Shown piece after piece: positions 11,899 through 23,413 of a stretch of 64,000 bases of DNA. The DNA is from Grifola frondosa. Its lineage: Eukaryota > Basidiomycota > Agaricomycetes > Polyporales > Grifolaceae. The position numbers and the translations under genes were made by a program. Numbering within the stretch: the first letter of the stretch is position 1; each line of letters begins with the position of its first letter. The stretch covers positions 2,108,001 to 2,172,000 of the forward strand of contig LUGG01000002.1 in assembly GCA_001683735.1 (NCBI GenBank), written 5' to 3'. Under the pieces are notes generated by a model that saw only the letters and a program-made list of their open reading frames with translations, was not told the DNA's origin and ran no database searches.

Positions 11899-13193
11899 TC
11901 AAAACGCAGAAAATCCGGGGGAGCCGAGGGAGACAGGAGAGCCAAGGGAACCAGGTGAATCAAGAGAACCAGTAGAGCCCACATCATTCTCACAAGAGGA
12001 AGACACCGCCGGGAGAGAGTAGTTCGGAATAGCCGCCGCATCCTCGTTGCCATCTTCACAAAGCATCACAGCAACTGCGCCTTCCAGGAGGTGTCCAAAC
12101 CGCTTGGAGCGGTCCGCACCCGAATCTAGGATGAGACCCAAACCAAGCCCACTGCCGGCGCTCGCAGCACCCGCACCGCGCCCTAGTAAGCCGAGACCAG
12201 CATCACGCTCGACGCCGGCCGCATGCACGCCAGCAGGCCTAGCCTGAGCCTTCTTGCCTTTGCGTGTTGGTGGCGCGCCAAGCGCAAAGGTCTTTCCGGA
12301 TACATTCGATACGACAGGCTCCTCGAGTGGTTCCTCCTCCATTATAGAGCGCGGAGCAGTCCAGCTCATAGGGGGTACCTGAAGATAGGCTGCCGGGAGA
12401 ATGGAGGGACTAACGGGGATGAAGAATGCAGAGGTAGGGGTTGTCAGAGACGGTGAATCGAGCGAGTAAGACGAGGACGTCGAGGACGGTGTGCTTGGAG
12501 GAGAGAGCTCCGTGCAGGGGTCAATCACGATGGAGGGGACCGCAGAAACGGCGGGAGACACGGTGGACGCAGGTGGGACGTAGAGAGTCCAAGCTTTCTT
12601 GGCCTGTGCACGGATCATATCCATGTGCGGTAGTAACCACTCTGGAATGGGCCCGAGCTTCGCCTCGAGGTCGGCATCTTCGCAAGAGGGCGGGAGGGAA
12701 GGCGTAAGTGGGCCCTCCTCGAGCGTTTGGAGCGTATCTGCGGGAGCGTCAGCCGCAGAGTGTCTCTGAAATATCAGAATGTGAATATATGCGTGTTTAA
12801 CATTGCAGAAATGAGGAGCCTTGCCTTTGGGAGACGCGGGAGCTTGAAGGGATTAAGTGGCTTGTGTAAAACAGAGGCTTTCGCGTCTGCGGAGCGGACA
12901 GTAAGTAACAAAGGGAGAACGAGCGGCCTGCAATTCCCGCTGGATGCAGTGCGACTGAGGGTAGGTAGGAGTAGCGGACGAGAGGCGGTACCCGTATTCA
13001 CTTCGACTGTTGGGAGCGCCGGCAATTGAGAAGAGCGGTGACGAAGAGCGTAGATGCGAAGGAGTGTCCCAGTGCCAAAGAGGGCGAGCAGGATGACAAT
13101 AATCAGGATGATGACGATGAACTGGAAAGACGCGGCCGGAGCCGGAACACTTGTGCGAGGAGCGGAGACGGTCGTGCGGTGTACGGGTGCCAT
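11899..13193 (-). CDS. Single-pass membrane protein of unknown function
   Basis: Two exons give about 411 residues. The start at 13193 reads MAPVHRTTVSAPRTS. A single hydrophobic helix follows at about residues 24-48 (FIVIILIIVILLALFGTGTL), with a basic YALRHRS flank, suggesting an N-out, C-in anchor. After it comes LPALPTVEVNTGTASRPLLLPTL and a long, low-complexity cytoplasmic tail. The tail is rich in Ser, Pro and Gly, with repeats of the SLGSPVSLGSPGF type at the end. The intron at 12766-12824 has GC...AG ends; splicing after LPK joins to RHSAADAPADTLQ in frame. No known domain is visible. Short Ser/Pro-tailed, single-helix proteins of this type are common orphans in Agaricomycetes. Confidence 0.6.
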
Positions 13194-14370
13194 TGAAGCT
13201 GCAGACTTGAGGGCTTAAAGAGCTCGATGTTCGGCAAGGCTTTGGCAAGAGACAGAAAGATACGCAACAGGGAAGGGAGGCTTACAGTCAGACCTATTGG
13301 TATCGAATTTCGACCATGACTACGATACCAAAGATCATTCTGTCTCTCGTTGGTTTTCATTTGAGTATGATGATCGGGCCTGGGAACTAGTCTTGACACA
13401 GCTTCACATTGTACAATGTTACGAAGGCGGACTTCAACTTCAAGAAATTGTGCACTCGCCTCAGTCCACTGCACAGTGCAAGAAGGCTCGTTTTGGGTGG
13501 TTGTGCGCTGGCGCTAGTGCCCGGCTTTTGCATGCATGCAGAGATATCTCGGAACACATTTATCGTGTCAAACTGCCAGGAATATCTGATGCAACATGAG
13601 TCAAGTCTTCATTACACAGAATTGGGTTGAAAAATCTACATTTGGATTTGAATCACAACTGCGCAGCTCAGCATGGAGACAGCAGATAACGCTGCGAACG
13701 CTGCTAAGAGGGCTGCGAGGAGATATGGATCTCGCCGCGGACAAGAGTGGCCCAGATTTCTGATATCGGGGACGAAAGCGAGTGAAGTGGATAAGACCTC
13801 GCATCAGTTCGCATCCCAGTCGCATCCCCAACGGGTTTGCAGCACGTGGCGGAGTAACTGCAGCGACCGCACACGAAGTAGACAAGCAAATTCGCAAATC
13901 GTCTCATTTGAATGCTCCAGACGAGTCCCGTAACCTCTGGGCAGTCTTGGGCACTTCAATCGAACATTGGGGGAAGACGAAAGACCAAATCTCTGGAAGC
14001 AGTGCAGCGCCGCTACGCGCTAGACTGAACTCCTTCCCCATCGTGGATCCAAGAAGGACCCGGGAAGCTCCTCCTTCTCTGGGACCGACTCGCCACTCGC
14101 AGTTTCGCGCAAATACGCGTATTTTCAGGGTGTAAATGCCAGTGGTGAATGTACATAATATATTGAGAGGAAAAGAGGTTTAACACAGTGCTGCAGCCTT
14201 TCCAAAGGACAGCGCGAGAGGATTGGGGAGTTGCCATTTTGGGAGGAGGAGCCGGGTCCACCGGTGACGGGCAAGCCAACATTTCATCTCCCCAAAGATT
14301 CTGCGCAGGCATATATAACCGTCCGCCATGTCAAAATCATTCTCCGTCCCTTCCTTCCTTTCCGACGACC
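13194..14370. other. Divergent intergenic region (two promoters)
   Basis: Spacer between the minus-strand membrane protein (start 13193) and the plus-strand desaturase (start 14371), so it should hold both promoters. Short frames here have no recognisable content. A clear TATA box for the desaturase lies near the right end. Confidence 0.45.
14312..14318 (+). promoter_or_regulatory. TATA box of the delta-9 desaturase gene
   Basis: TATATAA lies 53 bases before the desaturase ATG, followed by a C/T-rich leader (14340-14370) typical of highly expressed fungal genes. Confidence 0.6.
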
Positions 14371-16126
14371 ATGTCTACCGTCGTAGACACCCGCTCCCAG
14401 TCTCCAAAGGAGGTCACTGCCCTTACTCCACCTCTCACTCCGCCCTCAAAATTCACGAAGCTTCCCAAGGAGGAGACCCCCATCGACCTCAACGTCCCCG
14501 ATAACTATGTCGCTTGGGCAATCAAGAACCAGAAGGAGCTGCCTCCTGTGACATGGAACAACTGGTGGAGGGAACTCAACTACCTCAGCGTTGCTATCCT
14601 CACTATTACTCCCGCCATCGCCATTTGGGGCGTTTAACGTCCCACTCCGATGGGAGACCGCTGCCTTCAGTGTCTTCTACTATTTTTTCACTGGTCTCGG
14701 TGAGTTTCTTTCTGTTGTCTTCTGGGTGGTTGTACGCGCTCTTCCGGTGCTGCGTTTGTGCCGCAGGTCGCGCAGCTTCCACTCCAAAAGCCACGCCCTT
14801 TGTGACAGTGCTGACTCGCTCGCTTAGGCATCACGGCTGGGTACCACCGCCTTTGGGCCCACCGCTCGTATAACGCGTCGAAGCCCCTTGCGTATATGCT
14901 CGCTATCGCCGGCTCCGGTGCCGTTGAGGGCTCCATCAAGTGGTGGTCTCGCGGCCATCGTGCACACCACCGCTACACCGATACCGACCTCGACCCATAT
15001 AACGCCCACAGAGGTTTCTTCTTCTCCCATGTTGGCTGGATGCTTATCAAGCCTCGCCGCAAGCCCGGTGTTGCTGACGTGAGCGATCTCAGCAAGAACG
15101 AAGTTGTGCGTTGGCAGCATCGCTGGTACCGCACGCTCATCCTCGTGTGCGGCTTCATCCTTCCGACTTTGGTGTGCTACTTTGGATGGGGTGACTTGTG
15201 GGGTGGCTATGTGTATGCGGGTGCGGCTCGTCTTTGCTTCGTGCATCATGTGAGTGCTGTTCCTTTCATTATTCGCACATTGCTGAAGTTCTATATCGCT
15301 GCAGTCTACGTTCTGCGTGAACTCTCTTGCGCATTGGCTCGGTGAGACACCATTCGATGACAAGCACACGCCGAAAGACCACATGATCACTGCATTCGTC
15401 ACTGTCGGCGAGGGCTACCACAATTTCCATCACCAGTTCCCCATGGATTACCGGAATGCGATCAAGTGGTACCAGTACGACCCGACGAAGTGGTTCATCT
15501 GGGTGTGCTACCAGCTTGGCCTCGCGAGCCAGCTCAAGACGTTCCCTGATAATGAAGTGAAGAAAGGCGTGCTCACGATGCAGCTTAAGCGTCTGCGCGA
15601 GACACAAGAAGGCTTGTCGTGGGCCCCCGATAGCAACGACTTGCCTGTTGTCAGTTGGGATAGCTGTGAGTATATGCGCTTCTGCATCTTTATTTTGTTG
15701 TATACTAACTCCACGGCGGTCTTTAGTCCAGGAGCAGGCTCTCAAGAGGCCGCTCGTCATCGTTGCTGGCTTTATCCACGATGTGTCCACCTTCATGGAC
15801 GAGCATCCTGGGGGGCGGCATCTGATCGCTAAGATGATTGGGAAGGACGCAACAACGGCATTCTTTGGCGGCGTGTATGATCACTCCAATGCTGCACACA
15901 ACGTACGTTCTTTTTTGTTGTCTTCTTTTGTGACCGGTGCTTACTGAGTCCGTCTTAGTTGCTGTCTATGATGCGTGTAGGCGTCCTTCATGGTGGCATG
16001 CAGCACGGGCTGGATGACAAGCGCGTACCTCCGGCGCAGCGGTTGCGGGTTGCGCGGTACAATGAGCTAGCCTCACCGTACGCCTCATCAACAGCATGCT
16101 CTGACGGCGAGGGTCTCCTCGGCTGA
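14371..16126 (+). CDS. OLE1: Stearoyl-CoA delta-9 fatty acid desaturase
   Basis: Endoplasmic-reticulum enzyme that puts the delta-9 double bond into stearoyl- and palmitoyl-CoA, using electrons from cytochrome b5. Five exons give about 485 residues. All three histidine boxes of membrane desaturases are present: HRLWAH, HRAHH and HNFHH. The C-terminus carries the fused cytochrome b5 domain typical of fungal Ole1 (FIHDVSTFMDEHPGGRHLI, then DHSNAAHN with the second haem histidine). Membrane segments include LSVAILTITPAIAIWG and TLILVCGFILPTLVCYFGW. The start MSTVVDTRSQSPKE follows a C/T-rich leader. The frame breaks at 14627-14631 (TTGGGGCG, between AIAIWG and FNVPLRWETA), where one base too many or two too few is needed. 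As this gene is normally essential, a sequencing error is the likelier reading. Confidence 0.93.
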
Positions 16127-16783
16127 ACGTGATTTCATTCCCTGCTCTTGCAACTTCTCTGTGTGTATGTTTCGGACGGCTTTCGGTAATGGACCGCAGC
16201 CGTATCCTCCGCTCTCTGTATTCTTTGCAAATAGTTGTTCGAATAGATGGGATGTGGGTAGAGTGGAAGGAAAATGATGCAATGAGATGAGATGGAGTTC
16301 ACGATCGTTTTTTGATGATTGTCGCATTTGTGTTCCCATTGTGTCATTACATGCGTAGATTCCACGAGCGCAGCTCATTCAAAAGATTGAACAGTTCAAT
16401 TCCTTTCGTTGTGACTGCAAGCCTTATCATTCTATCATTGTCGGGGAAAGACCATATTGCCTATTAGGGGTGCTCTGCAGGGCACGGCGATCATACTTGA
16501 TCAGCGTGTATGCAGCTTCCGATCTCGGGATTTACCAAGAATTGCTGCGATATACATCGGACATTCCATGATATTTGCTTATCTACTCGTGTGGTTTGTC
16601 AGGAAAATCAGTTCGCTGCTCGTCGTGCTCGCTGGTGACGATGGCCTGTCGCCATTGCTGAAGTATGTTAGTCATGACAATTTGACAGACGGTAGATGAG
16701 CCGTATATAATGCGTGCGCGAAGAGGCCAAGTGTGTTCATCTCATCACAGTGATATCCTCTTCCTATCTTCGTTTTCTCCTAG
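16127..16783. other. Intergenic
   Basis: 3' region of the desaturase and promoter of the first SDR gene. It contains a TATA box at 16704-16710; I see no gene. Confidence 0.45.
16704..16710 (+). promoter_or_regulatory. TATA box of SDR copy 1
   Basis: TATATAA lies 74 bases upstream of the ATG at 16784. The same CGTATATAA core appears in front of SDR copy 2, supporting a duplicated promoter. Confidence 0.5.
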
Positions 16784-17810
16784 ATGTCGTCTCCCAAAGT
16801 GTGGTTCAGTGAGTTTGGCCGCCATGCTAGTCTCGCCGCTGGCATGCTAACATTCACCCGCAGTCACTGGTGCTTCCTCCGGGATTCGGGAGGTCCATGA
16901 CCGAGCTAGTCCTCAAGAAGGGCGATATCGCAGTCGCGACTCTGCGGCGCCCCGAGGCACTCGCCGACCTCGTCGCTAGATACCCCACCTCCCGGCTCCT
17001 CGTGCTCAAGCTGGACGTGACCAACAAAGCAGACGTCACCGCGGCCTTCGCACAAGTGGAGAAGACCTTCGGCCGCCTCGACGTCGTGTTCAACAACGCG
17101 GGATACGGCATGCTTGCAGAGGCGGAGGGCGCGCCGGAGGACGTGGCGCGCGTGATGTTCGACGTGAACTTCTGGGGCGCCGTGCGCGTGTCGAACGAGG
17201 CGGTCCGCTTCTTCCGCGAGGTCAACAAGCCTGGGATCGGCGGATGCCTCCTCCAGGTTAGCTCCCTCGTGGGTGTCGGGGCGCGGCTGGCATTGCGCAC
17301 TACAGCGCCACCAAGTTCGGTGCGGTTTTAGCCGCTGCTTCGAAGGATGTCAGCTGATTTGTGTTCTCGAACAGCGCTCGAGGGATACACGGAGTCGCTG
17401 GCTCTAGAGCTCGATCCCGAATGGAACATCAAGGTGCGTGCAGAGTAATGCATGATTTCCATAGTGGTTTTAACGGTTTCCTGCAGGTCACCCTCATTGA
17501 ACCGGGAGGTTTCCGCACAAAGGGCATTTCACATAGCTTGGTGAACACGCCGGTGCATCCCGCGTACACGAAGCCGACCCTGTCCACGGCCATCATACGC
17601 CAGTTCTTGGCGAACGCCGAGCTTCCCGGGGACGCAGACAAGGCCGTGGAGGTATTTTACAGACTCGCTGCGCTGCCCGATCCCCCGCTGCATTTTCCCA
17701 TTGGCAAGGACAGCATCGAGGCGTCCAAGAAGAAGACCGCTAGCTTCCTCGCGGATGTCGAGAAGTACGAGTCGTGGTCGGAAGGGCTGAATGTGGACCA
17801 GGCTCGATAG
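16784..17810 (+). CDS. Short-chain dehydrogenase/reductase, array copy 1
   Basis: NAD(P)-dependent classical SDR of about 286 residues in four exons; substrate unknown. The first exon is very short (MSSPKVWF), then an intron to about 16862. The cofactor motif TGASSGFG follows, then LDVTNKADV, FNNAGYGMLAEAEG (NNAG motif), DVNFWGAVRV, the catalytic SSLVG serine and a YSATK active site. The end is VTLIEPGGFRTKG and a Lys-rich tail. Two frame breaks occur. At 16881-16884 one base too many sits inside the glycine motif. At 17285-17286 a G seems missing just before the GIAHYSATK segment. With these repaired the protein aligns along its length with copy 2, which is unbroken. Real inactivation cannot be excluded because intact copies sit next door. 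Confidence 0.85.
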
Positions 17811-18249
17811 CCTATTTTCCGATCTATACTTAGACCTAAGGATGTGACAATAAACTTCGCTATCTGTCCATGAATTTTGGTCTTCAGCGCTGCAGCCACA
17901 CTGCGTTCGATAATCGGTATTTTGTATCCAGCCCCGGCAGGCACTAGACATGCAACATGGACTTCCAAGAGTAGTACTTACGTTATTACTGTGGACTCCG
18001 CACATTTGTCTTGGTCGTCTGGTCGTCCTTCGTGGCGGAGGCCATACGTATGCCGGATCAGTGCAGCCGGCTTCGGTCCCGACAAACACTGTCAGCAGCA
18101 GCTTTATAAAGATGTCCACCATATCGACGCCGACTCAAGAAGGTCCGATTTACATGACATTCAGAGCCCTGGAGTCAGATGCGATGACTGATATCGGGCG
18201 TATATAAAGTAGGCGTCGATTCCATCTAAACTCCCTGCCACTGAATAAG
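17811..18249. other. Spacer between SDR copies 1 and 2
   Basis: 439 bases with no gene. A TATA box (TATATAAA, 18201-18208) lies 42 bases before the ATG of copy 2, in a context (GGGCGTATATAAA) similar to that before copy 1. Confidence 0.5.
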
Positions 18250-19276
18250 ATGTCGACTCCCAAAGTATGGCTTAGTGAGAACCTTCCCGGATTTGTGCCT
18301 TTTGCTTGCATATTAACCGGTACGACTCCACAGTAACCGGTGCCTCCTCTGGTTTTGGGAGGGCGATGACCGAGCTTGTCCTCAAGAAGGGCGACATAGT
18401 TATCGCGACCCTGCGGCGCCCTGAAGTACTCGCCGACCTGTCCTCACAGTACTCTGCGGACAGGCTCCTGCGGATCAAGCTCGACGTGAGCAAAGAGCAA
18501 GACATCGTTAACGCTTTTATGAAAGTGAAAGGAACCTTCGGCCGCCTCGATATCGTTTTCAGCAACGCCGGATTCTCCGTATTGTCCGAGGCCGAAGATG
18601 CGCCTGAAGACGCTGTGCGCTCGATGTTTGAGGTGAACTTTTGGGGCGCGGCGCGGGTGCAGCGAGAAGCAGTGAAGTTTCTGCGTACGGTGAACCCGCC
18701 TGGTGTCGGTGGACGCATCCTGCAGAATAGCTCGATGCTGGGCATATCCGGCATTCCCGTCTATTCTTACTATTGCGCGTCTAAGTTTGGTGAGCAACGT
18801 CGTGATGCCGGCCACAAGCTGATCCTAACGTTGTTTCGACAGCTATTGAGGGGTTCACTGAATCTCTGGCCCAAGAAGTCGATCCTGTATGGAACATAAA
18901 GGTGAGACTTACATCAATCAATTTTATGCTGTATGACAGAAATGTGTTCCGTTAGATCACCCTTGTCGAGCCAGGAGGATTCCAAACGGACGCTCACGCA
19001 AATAGGGTCGCTACGCCTATACACCCGGCGTATTCGAGTCCAACCTCTCCCGCTGCGCAGACCCGTAAATTCATCGGGGGTAATCCGCTACCTGGAGACC
19101 CAAAGAAGGCTGCAGAGGTGTTGTACAAACTAGCTGCATTTCCAGACCCTCCGTTCCACTTCCCCGTTGGCAAGGATTTTATCAGAGCTTCCAGGAAAAA
19201 GGTCGCAAATTATCTGGCTGACGTGGATAAGTTCGAGTCCTGGTCTGAGGGAATAGAAGTGGATAGTGATACTTGA
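18250..19276 (+). CDS. Short-chain dehydrogenase/reductase, array copy 2
   Basis: Tandem paralogue of copy 1 with the same exon layout: short first exon MSTPKVWL, an intron of about 85 bases, and conserved later junctions. Motifs: TGASSGFG cofactor loop; LDVSKEQDI; FSNAGFSVLSEAED (SNAG instead of NNAG); EVNFWGAARV; NSSMLGISGIP serine region; the YYCASKF active site (Y..SK); and VEPGGFQTDA. The reading frame is continuous to the TGA at 19276, and the C-terminus (FESWSEGIEVDSDT) mirrors that of copy 1. The frame is intact and the catalytic tetrad residues are present, so this is probably the functional member. The substrate cannot be read; fungal relatives are generic oxidoreductases. Confidence 0.9.
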
Positions 19277-19430
19277 TTTTCTGTGCTTGAAATAACATTA
19301 AGCAATGTGAATGGTCGAAACCAACTGCTAATCTTCATGTAGCATTAACGATCATAACGTATTCCATACGGCCACAAACTCACTTGTCGTACGTTCCATG
19401 ATGAATGGAATTTTGACCCACAAAAGTCGT

Positions 19431-19870
19431 CTTGAACAGAGGAGAAATTGTTGCAACCATTCGCTACCCCGAAATGGCTGTGAACCTCTTGGCTGAATAC
19501 TTTATGGACTCGTAGTAAAAATGGGCGTCAACAGAGAATATGTGGACGCCTTCGTATAAAAGCAATGTGTTCAATAATTTATGCTATGGCGCGCTTAGCT
19601 GAGAGCTCAATGATGTGCAAAAGATGTGACCGGGCGCGCAATGTCGAGGTGGGGCGCCGCGATGGAGGCAGTCAAACTCTTCCGTGAGCTGAAATCGGTG
19701 GAAGGCTCTTATAAATAAGCTCTGTGGGTGTTAAGGTGCTAGATTACTATTGTGTATCAAAGTTCGATTAGGCTTACAAGTGTGAGCAACGCCGTTCCAC
19801 TCTCCGACAACGCTCGTACTAGCTCAGCAAGTCTCCTTCCAAGAAACTTGATTCAGGATGGAACATCAAG
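19431..19870 (+). pseudogene. Decayed SDR array copy 3
   Basis: Scattered blocks in the same order as copies 1 and 2, but in shifting frames and with stops. GEIVATIRYPEMAVNLLAEY matches the GDIVIATLRRPEVLADL region. Next comes an NVFNN-like block, then WGAAMEAVKLFRELK (matching WGAAR...AVKFLR), then YYCVSKF (matching YYCASKF). The last block is WNIK at the exon end. The N-terminal exon and the C-terminal third are not found. It is a relic of the same tandem duplication. Confidence 0.8.
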
Positions 19871-20660
19871 ATGCTTTTATATAATATAGTAGAATTCTGT
19901 GTCCTGAGCATATGCTCAATGTTCTGATTCTTCAGTAGTATTTAGTGTTGTCAACATATTCATCGCAAGTAACTCACAATCAAACATTTACATTGTATCC
20001 TGCTTGTACCAATCATGGGACAACCACCACTTGAAGACTGAGATACGTAGGGAGCGGTTTGATAAATCGAAGACGCGTACTAAGCATTCCAAGACATAAG
20101 TTGTTCGAGGTCGCGCAGGTCATGTGATCGCGTTCAACTGGGTTTCAATTTTCCAATTCCCGTTCTGCTTTAGTCTCTTTTCTATGTAAACGTATAGCTT
20201 TTCTTCCCCGAAATATTGTCGAAGCAAGGTACCAACCCTCGATGACTCAGAGATCTTTCCGCCTCCATGGCAATTGGTAGAGTCCAGCGGCTTGAACCTC
20301 AAGATCCTGACTCTCTTTTCCTGGTTGGCGTCTCCGAGGCTTCATGTCAGCAATTGAAGCTTCTCCATGCATCTGGAGGAACTGAGTGCACTCTGGGGGA
20401 CATACATCAAGAATGTAGGATCTATTTAATCAGCGCCGATGTGCATACTCATCCCCGGTTTTCGGAATTCGTAGCAGCTTCAGTATTTTCGGTAGTGTAA
20501 TTGACCATGTCTCAGGCTCAGTCTTCAATTACTGCATGAATGGTCACATATATTCTAGCATCTCCGCCTGTGTGAATTTGGGAAGAGGTTCAGGATGCAA
20601 TGAAGTGAGTTATAGTACTTACAACAAGTTCCGTGTCTCGATATCCGCTCACTCATCTTA
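19871..20660. other. Spacer between decayed SDR copies
   Basis: It presumably includes the eroded 3' part of copy 3 and the old promoter of copy 4. An open frame at 20267-20500 (77 codons) has no recognisable content. Confidence 0.4.
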
Positions 20661-21056
20661 ATGACATCTCCCAAGGTCTAATTCAGTGAGTTCGCTCTCG
20701 CTCTCATCTCCATGGTTACGATGACCTAAGTGCTTTTACAGTTACCAATGCTTCTTCTGGTTTGGGCCGATCCCTCGCAGACTTTTCTTAAGAAATGAAG
20801 ACATTGCTGTTGCTAAGCTTGGTGATGGATGTCTTCCGGATGTTGGAGACGGATATACGGTCGCCTCAAACTCGTCTTCGGTAACGCTGACTATGGGGGG
20901 TTTTTTTTTTAAATCTTTTTAAAAAAATTCTAGGAGGTGTACGAAATGATCGCGCTGGCAATATTTGGCATCAATTTCTGGCAAGCCGTATTCGTCCCCC
21001 GTGAAGCGATCAAACGCTTCCGTTAGATGAATGCGCAAGGGCAAGAAATTGGAAAT
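20661..21056 (+). pseudogene. Decayed SDR array copy 4
   Basis: It begins with ATG and MTSPKV, followed at once by a stop where copies 1 and 2 have Trp. An intron of matching position and GT...AG ends precedes VTNASSGLGRSLADF (cofactor loop TGASSGFG with Gly to Asn), which runs into a stop. Later blocks are YGRLKLVFGNADYGG (matching FGRLDIVFSNAGF) and INFWQAVFVPREAIKRFR (matching VNFWGAVRVSNEAVRFF), again followed by a stop. A run of T and A (20897-20928) interrupts the middle. This copy is clearly non-functional. Confidence 0.85.
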
Positions 21057-21415
21057 CTGATTTGAGAAGATGGCCATGGTCGATCACAAAATATCGATCT
21101 GCGCAATGTTAACGCCCGTGGCGTTTAAATGGGCGTATTGCGTTTGCTTCGATGGGGTCGCAGACTTGAAGGAGCGTGAGAGACGCATGACTCCGACAGT
21201 TTCTCCGATTTGCTTGAAACAAATCATAAAGCTTTCAAGCATGTCCAACTCCCGCTTCCATCTTCCCACCGATGGGTGCTACTATCAGCTCCTGCTGTGC
21301 TGCTCCTAGATAGTGCACCTGGTCTTACCGCTATCTGCTCACACCCTAGAAGCGTTGCGGTCCTCAATCCAAAGTCTGACCAATAACTGGAGCTGAGAAA
21401 TATTGAATTATATCA

Positions 21416-22938
21416 TGTCAACGAACCCCATCTTTGTGGCTGCGGCACGAGATGACAGCTATGCTGGAGGTGCGGCTGTGTCATTGTCTACAGTTATGAT
21501 GATACTAAGAAAATACGGCTGTCGCTTTAGTTGCAGCGTTGACCTTCTTGACATGGGACGTTCTTATACATCTCGCAGATGAAGTGAGTAATTTCCCTAT
21601 GGACCAGCAATTTTGCTTATCCGCGGGACTATATCCTACCTTTTTGACAGGTGAAGTATATTTGGCAGTAAGTCGATTTCCTTGCTTTCAAGAGGGAAGA
21701 TACTTGACGGTGAAGAGATTTTGACTCAGTCTTTCACCCCGTCAGACGTTCGGAATGCGCTATATTCTGGCTAAACATTTAAATCTTAACAGTGGTCGCA
21801 ACGGATGGATGAAATGGATATATCTGTTTATCCGACACATGCCCATTTTCGCACAAGGGTACGTCCGTCTCTCACAAATTTGCGTAGATTCTGGATGGTG
21901 ATTTGTATCTACACACGCGCTCGTCACAATCATCACCAGTAGCTCGACCGGCGTGCACTTCAATTCAACTGGGTGCCGCGACTGGATAATTTACCAGGCT
22001 GCAGTAATGGAGGCCATTACCCTGGCCGTAGAAATCGTGCTGATTATTCGTGGTGCGGCACATCCCGAGAAAATCAAAGATGTGGCAATAGTGATTGACC
22101 TCCGAAAGCAGTCTACGCCCTGTACAACCGCAACAAGCTGGTATTGACCATCATCTTGCTGCTCTTCGTGATGGAAGTCACGACAATGGTCGCTGCGCTC
22201 TCATTGACCGTCCCTAAGATGGAATTCACGCCGCAATGTCTCATTAGCGGTGCACCGACTATATTTATGGCTTATTGGTGAGCAAGCATCATTGAAATCT
22301 GCGCTGAATCTTTGTTGACGTCGCCTGATTTTTCTGACATCTAGGCTATGCTCTCTGGACTCGAGACCATTTTATTCGTGCTCACACTCATCAAGTTCTT
22401 CCAAGTAGCACATCGAAGAATCGGCGAGCAAACACTCTTGAATACCTTCGTGCGCGACGGAACATGGGCTTTCGCAATAATATTTCGTTCGTCCTCATGT
22501 CGCTGACATACCAATCTGAACTGACACGCGCGTGGATAGTGATCATGCTTCTGAATACGCTGATGTATCAGCTCAGCCATACCCCTCTTGCGGGCATATG
22601 TTACTTGTAAGGGTCTATCTATCACAATGTATGCATTATCACGTACTTGAGATTTCAGTTGGGCTCTATCTGTTATGTCTTTTGCCGTAAGTGAAAACCG
22701 TCAGGGACTTCTGAGCCGACCGGACCTCTGATGCGGATGCTAATAGGGCTCGCACGCTCTCCTCAACCTCCGACGACACTGCTGGGAGAGCGAGCCGTGG
22801 TTCTCCACTCAAACGATGATGTTCACGACCGATTACGAACTTTCTGAGCATTCTACGCAACCAACTGCAGACAAGAGGACGAATAGTACGACGGGCGAAG
22901 AGATGGAGGTGGATGCTGTGCCGCAGCTTCCGATATGA
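21416..22938 (+). CDS. DUF6533-type seven-helix membrane protein
   Basis: Polytopic membrane protein of a large basidiomycete family with an N-terminal DUF6533 region; function unknown. The rebuilt start is MSTNPIFVAAARDDSYAG, then an intron to VAALTFLTWDVLIHLADE and a short exon VKYIWQ. This resembles the family's YDYLLTLDDEVxxIW signature. Later helices include TLAVEIVLIIRVYALYNRN (a strong family motif), VLTIILLLFVMEVTTMVAAL, AMLSGLETILFVLTLIKFF and AWIVIMLLNTLMYQLSHTPL. The end is a soluble tail with EEMEVDAVPQLPI. One break at 22483-22485 (TTT, one T short) separates TWAFAIIF from SFVLMSLTYQ. These proteins are often found in variable multigene groups, so the accessory SDR array next to it fits the setting. 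Confidence 0.82.
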
Positions 22939-23413
22939 AACGGGTTCGCAGTATGGTTTATGGTACGTAGATATTGTTATTGTAAATTCCTGTAGGATAC
23001 TAGTCTTTATTTAGTGGTGTAAATTCATTCTGAGATTGATATTGGATTGTGGTTTGAGCTTTATCAATGTATAGTATCAAACATCAATTAAAATATTTAT
23101 GTTAATTGCGCCTCCTTATTAAACGTGGAAGCCAAGAAATTCCCAAGCTCCAGAACGCAAAATAACAATGCTTTCACTGAGGATGGTGATAGTATACTAA
23201 TGATTGTCTCCGTCGAGCTTTATTCCTACACAACTTACACTCCGAGATCAACGTAGGATCGTACATCTCGGATCTCAATTCGGCTCGATCAATGACGGCA
23301 GGGTTGATCTGAATCCCGGCCTTCAGAAAAAAATTGGCACCGTCCGCAAACAATACTCAATATTGACCAATAAATCATCCTACATATATGACCAGCACAC
23401 AAGGGATACCAGT
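22939..23413. other. Convergent 3' intergenic region
   Basis: AT-rich spacer between two convergent gene ends (stop at 22938 on plus, stop at 23414 on minus). I see no gene. Confidence 0.5.

Noticed and set aside
20262..20345. A tRNA-like stretch (GGCAATTGGTAGAG followed by GGCTTGAACC)
   Set aside because: The D-arm-like piece is not followed by a 7-base anticodon loop, and the acceptor ends do not pair.
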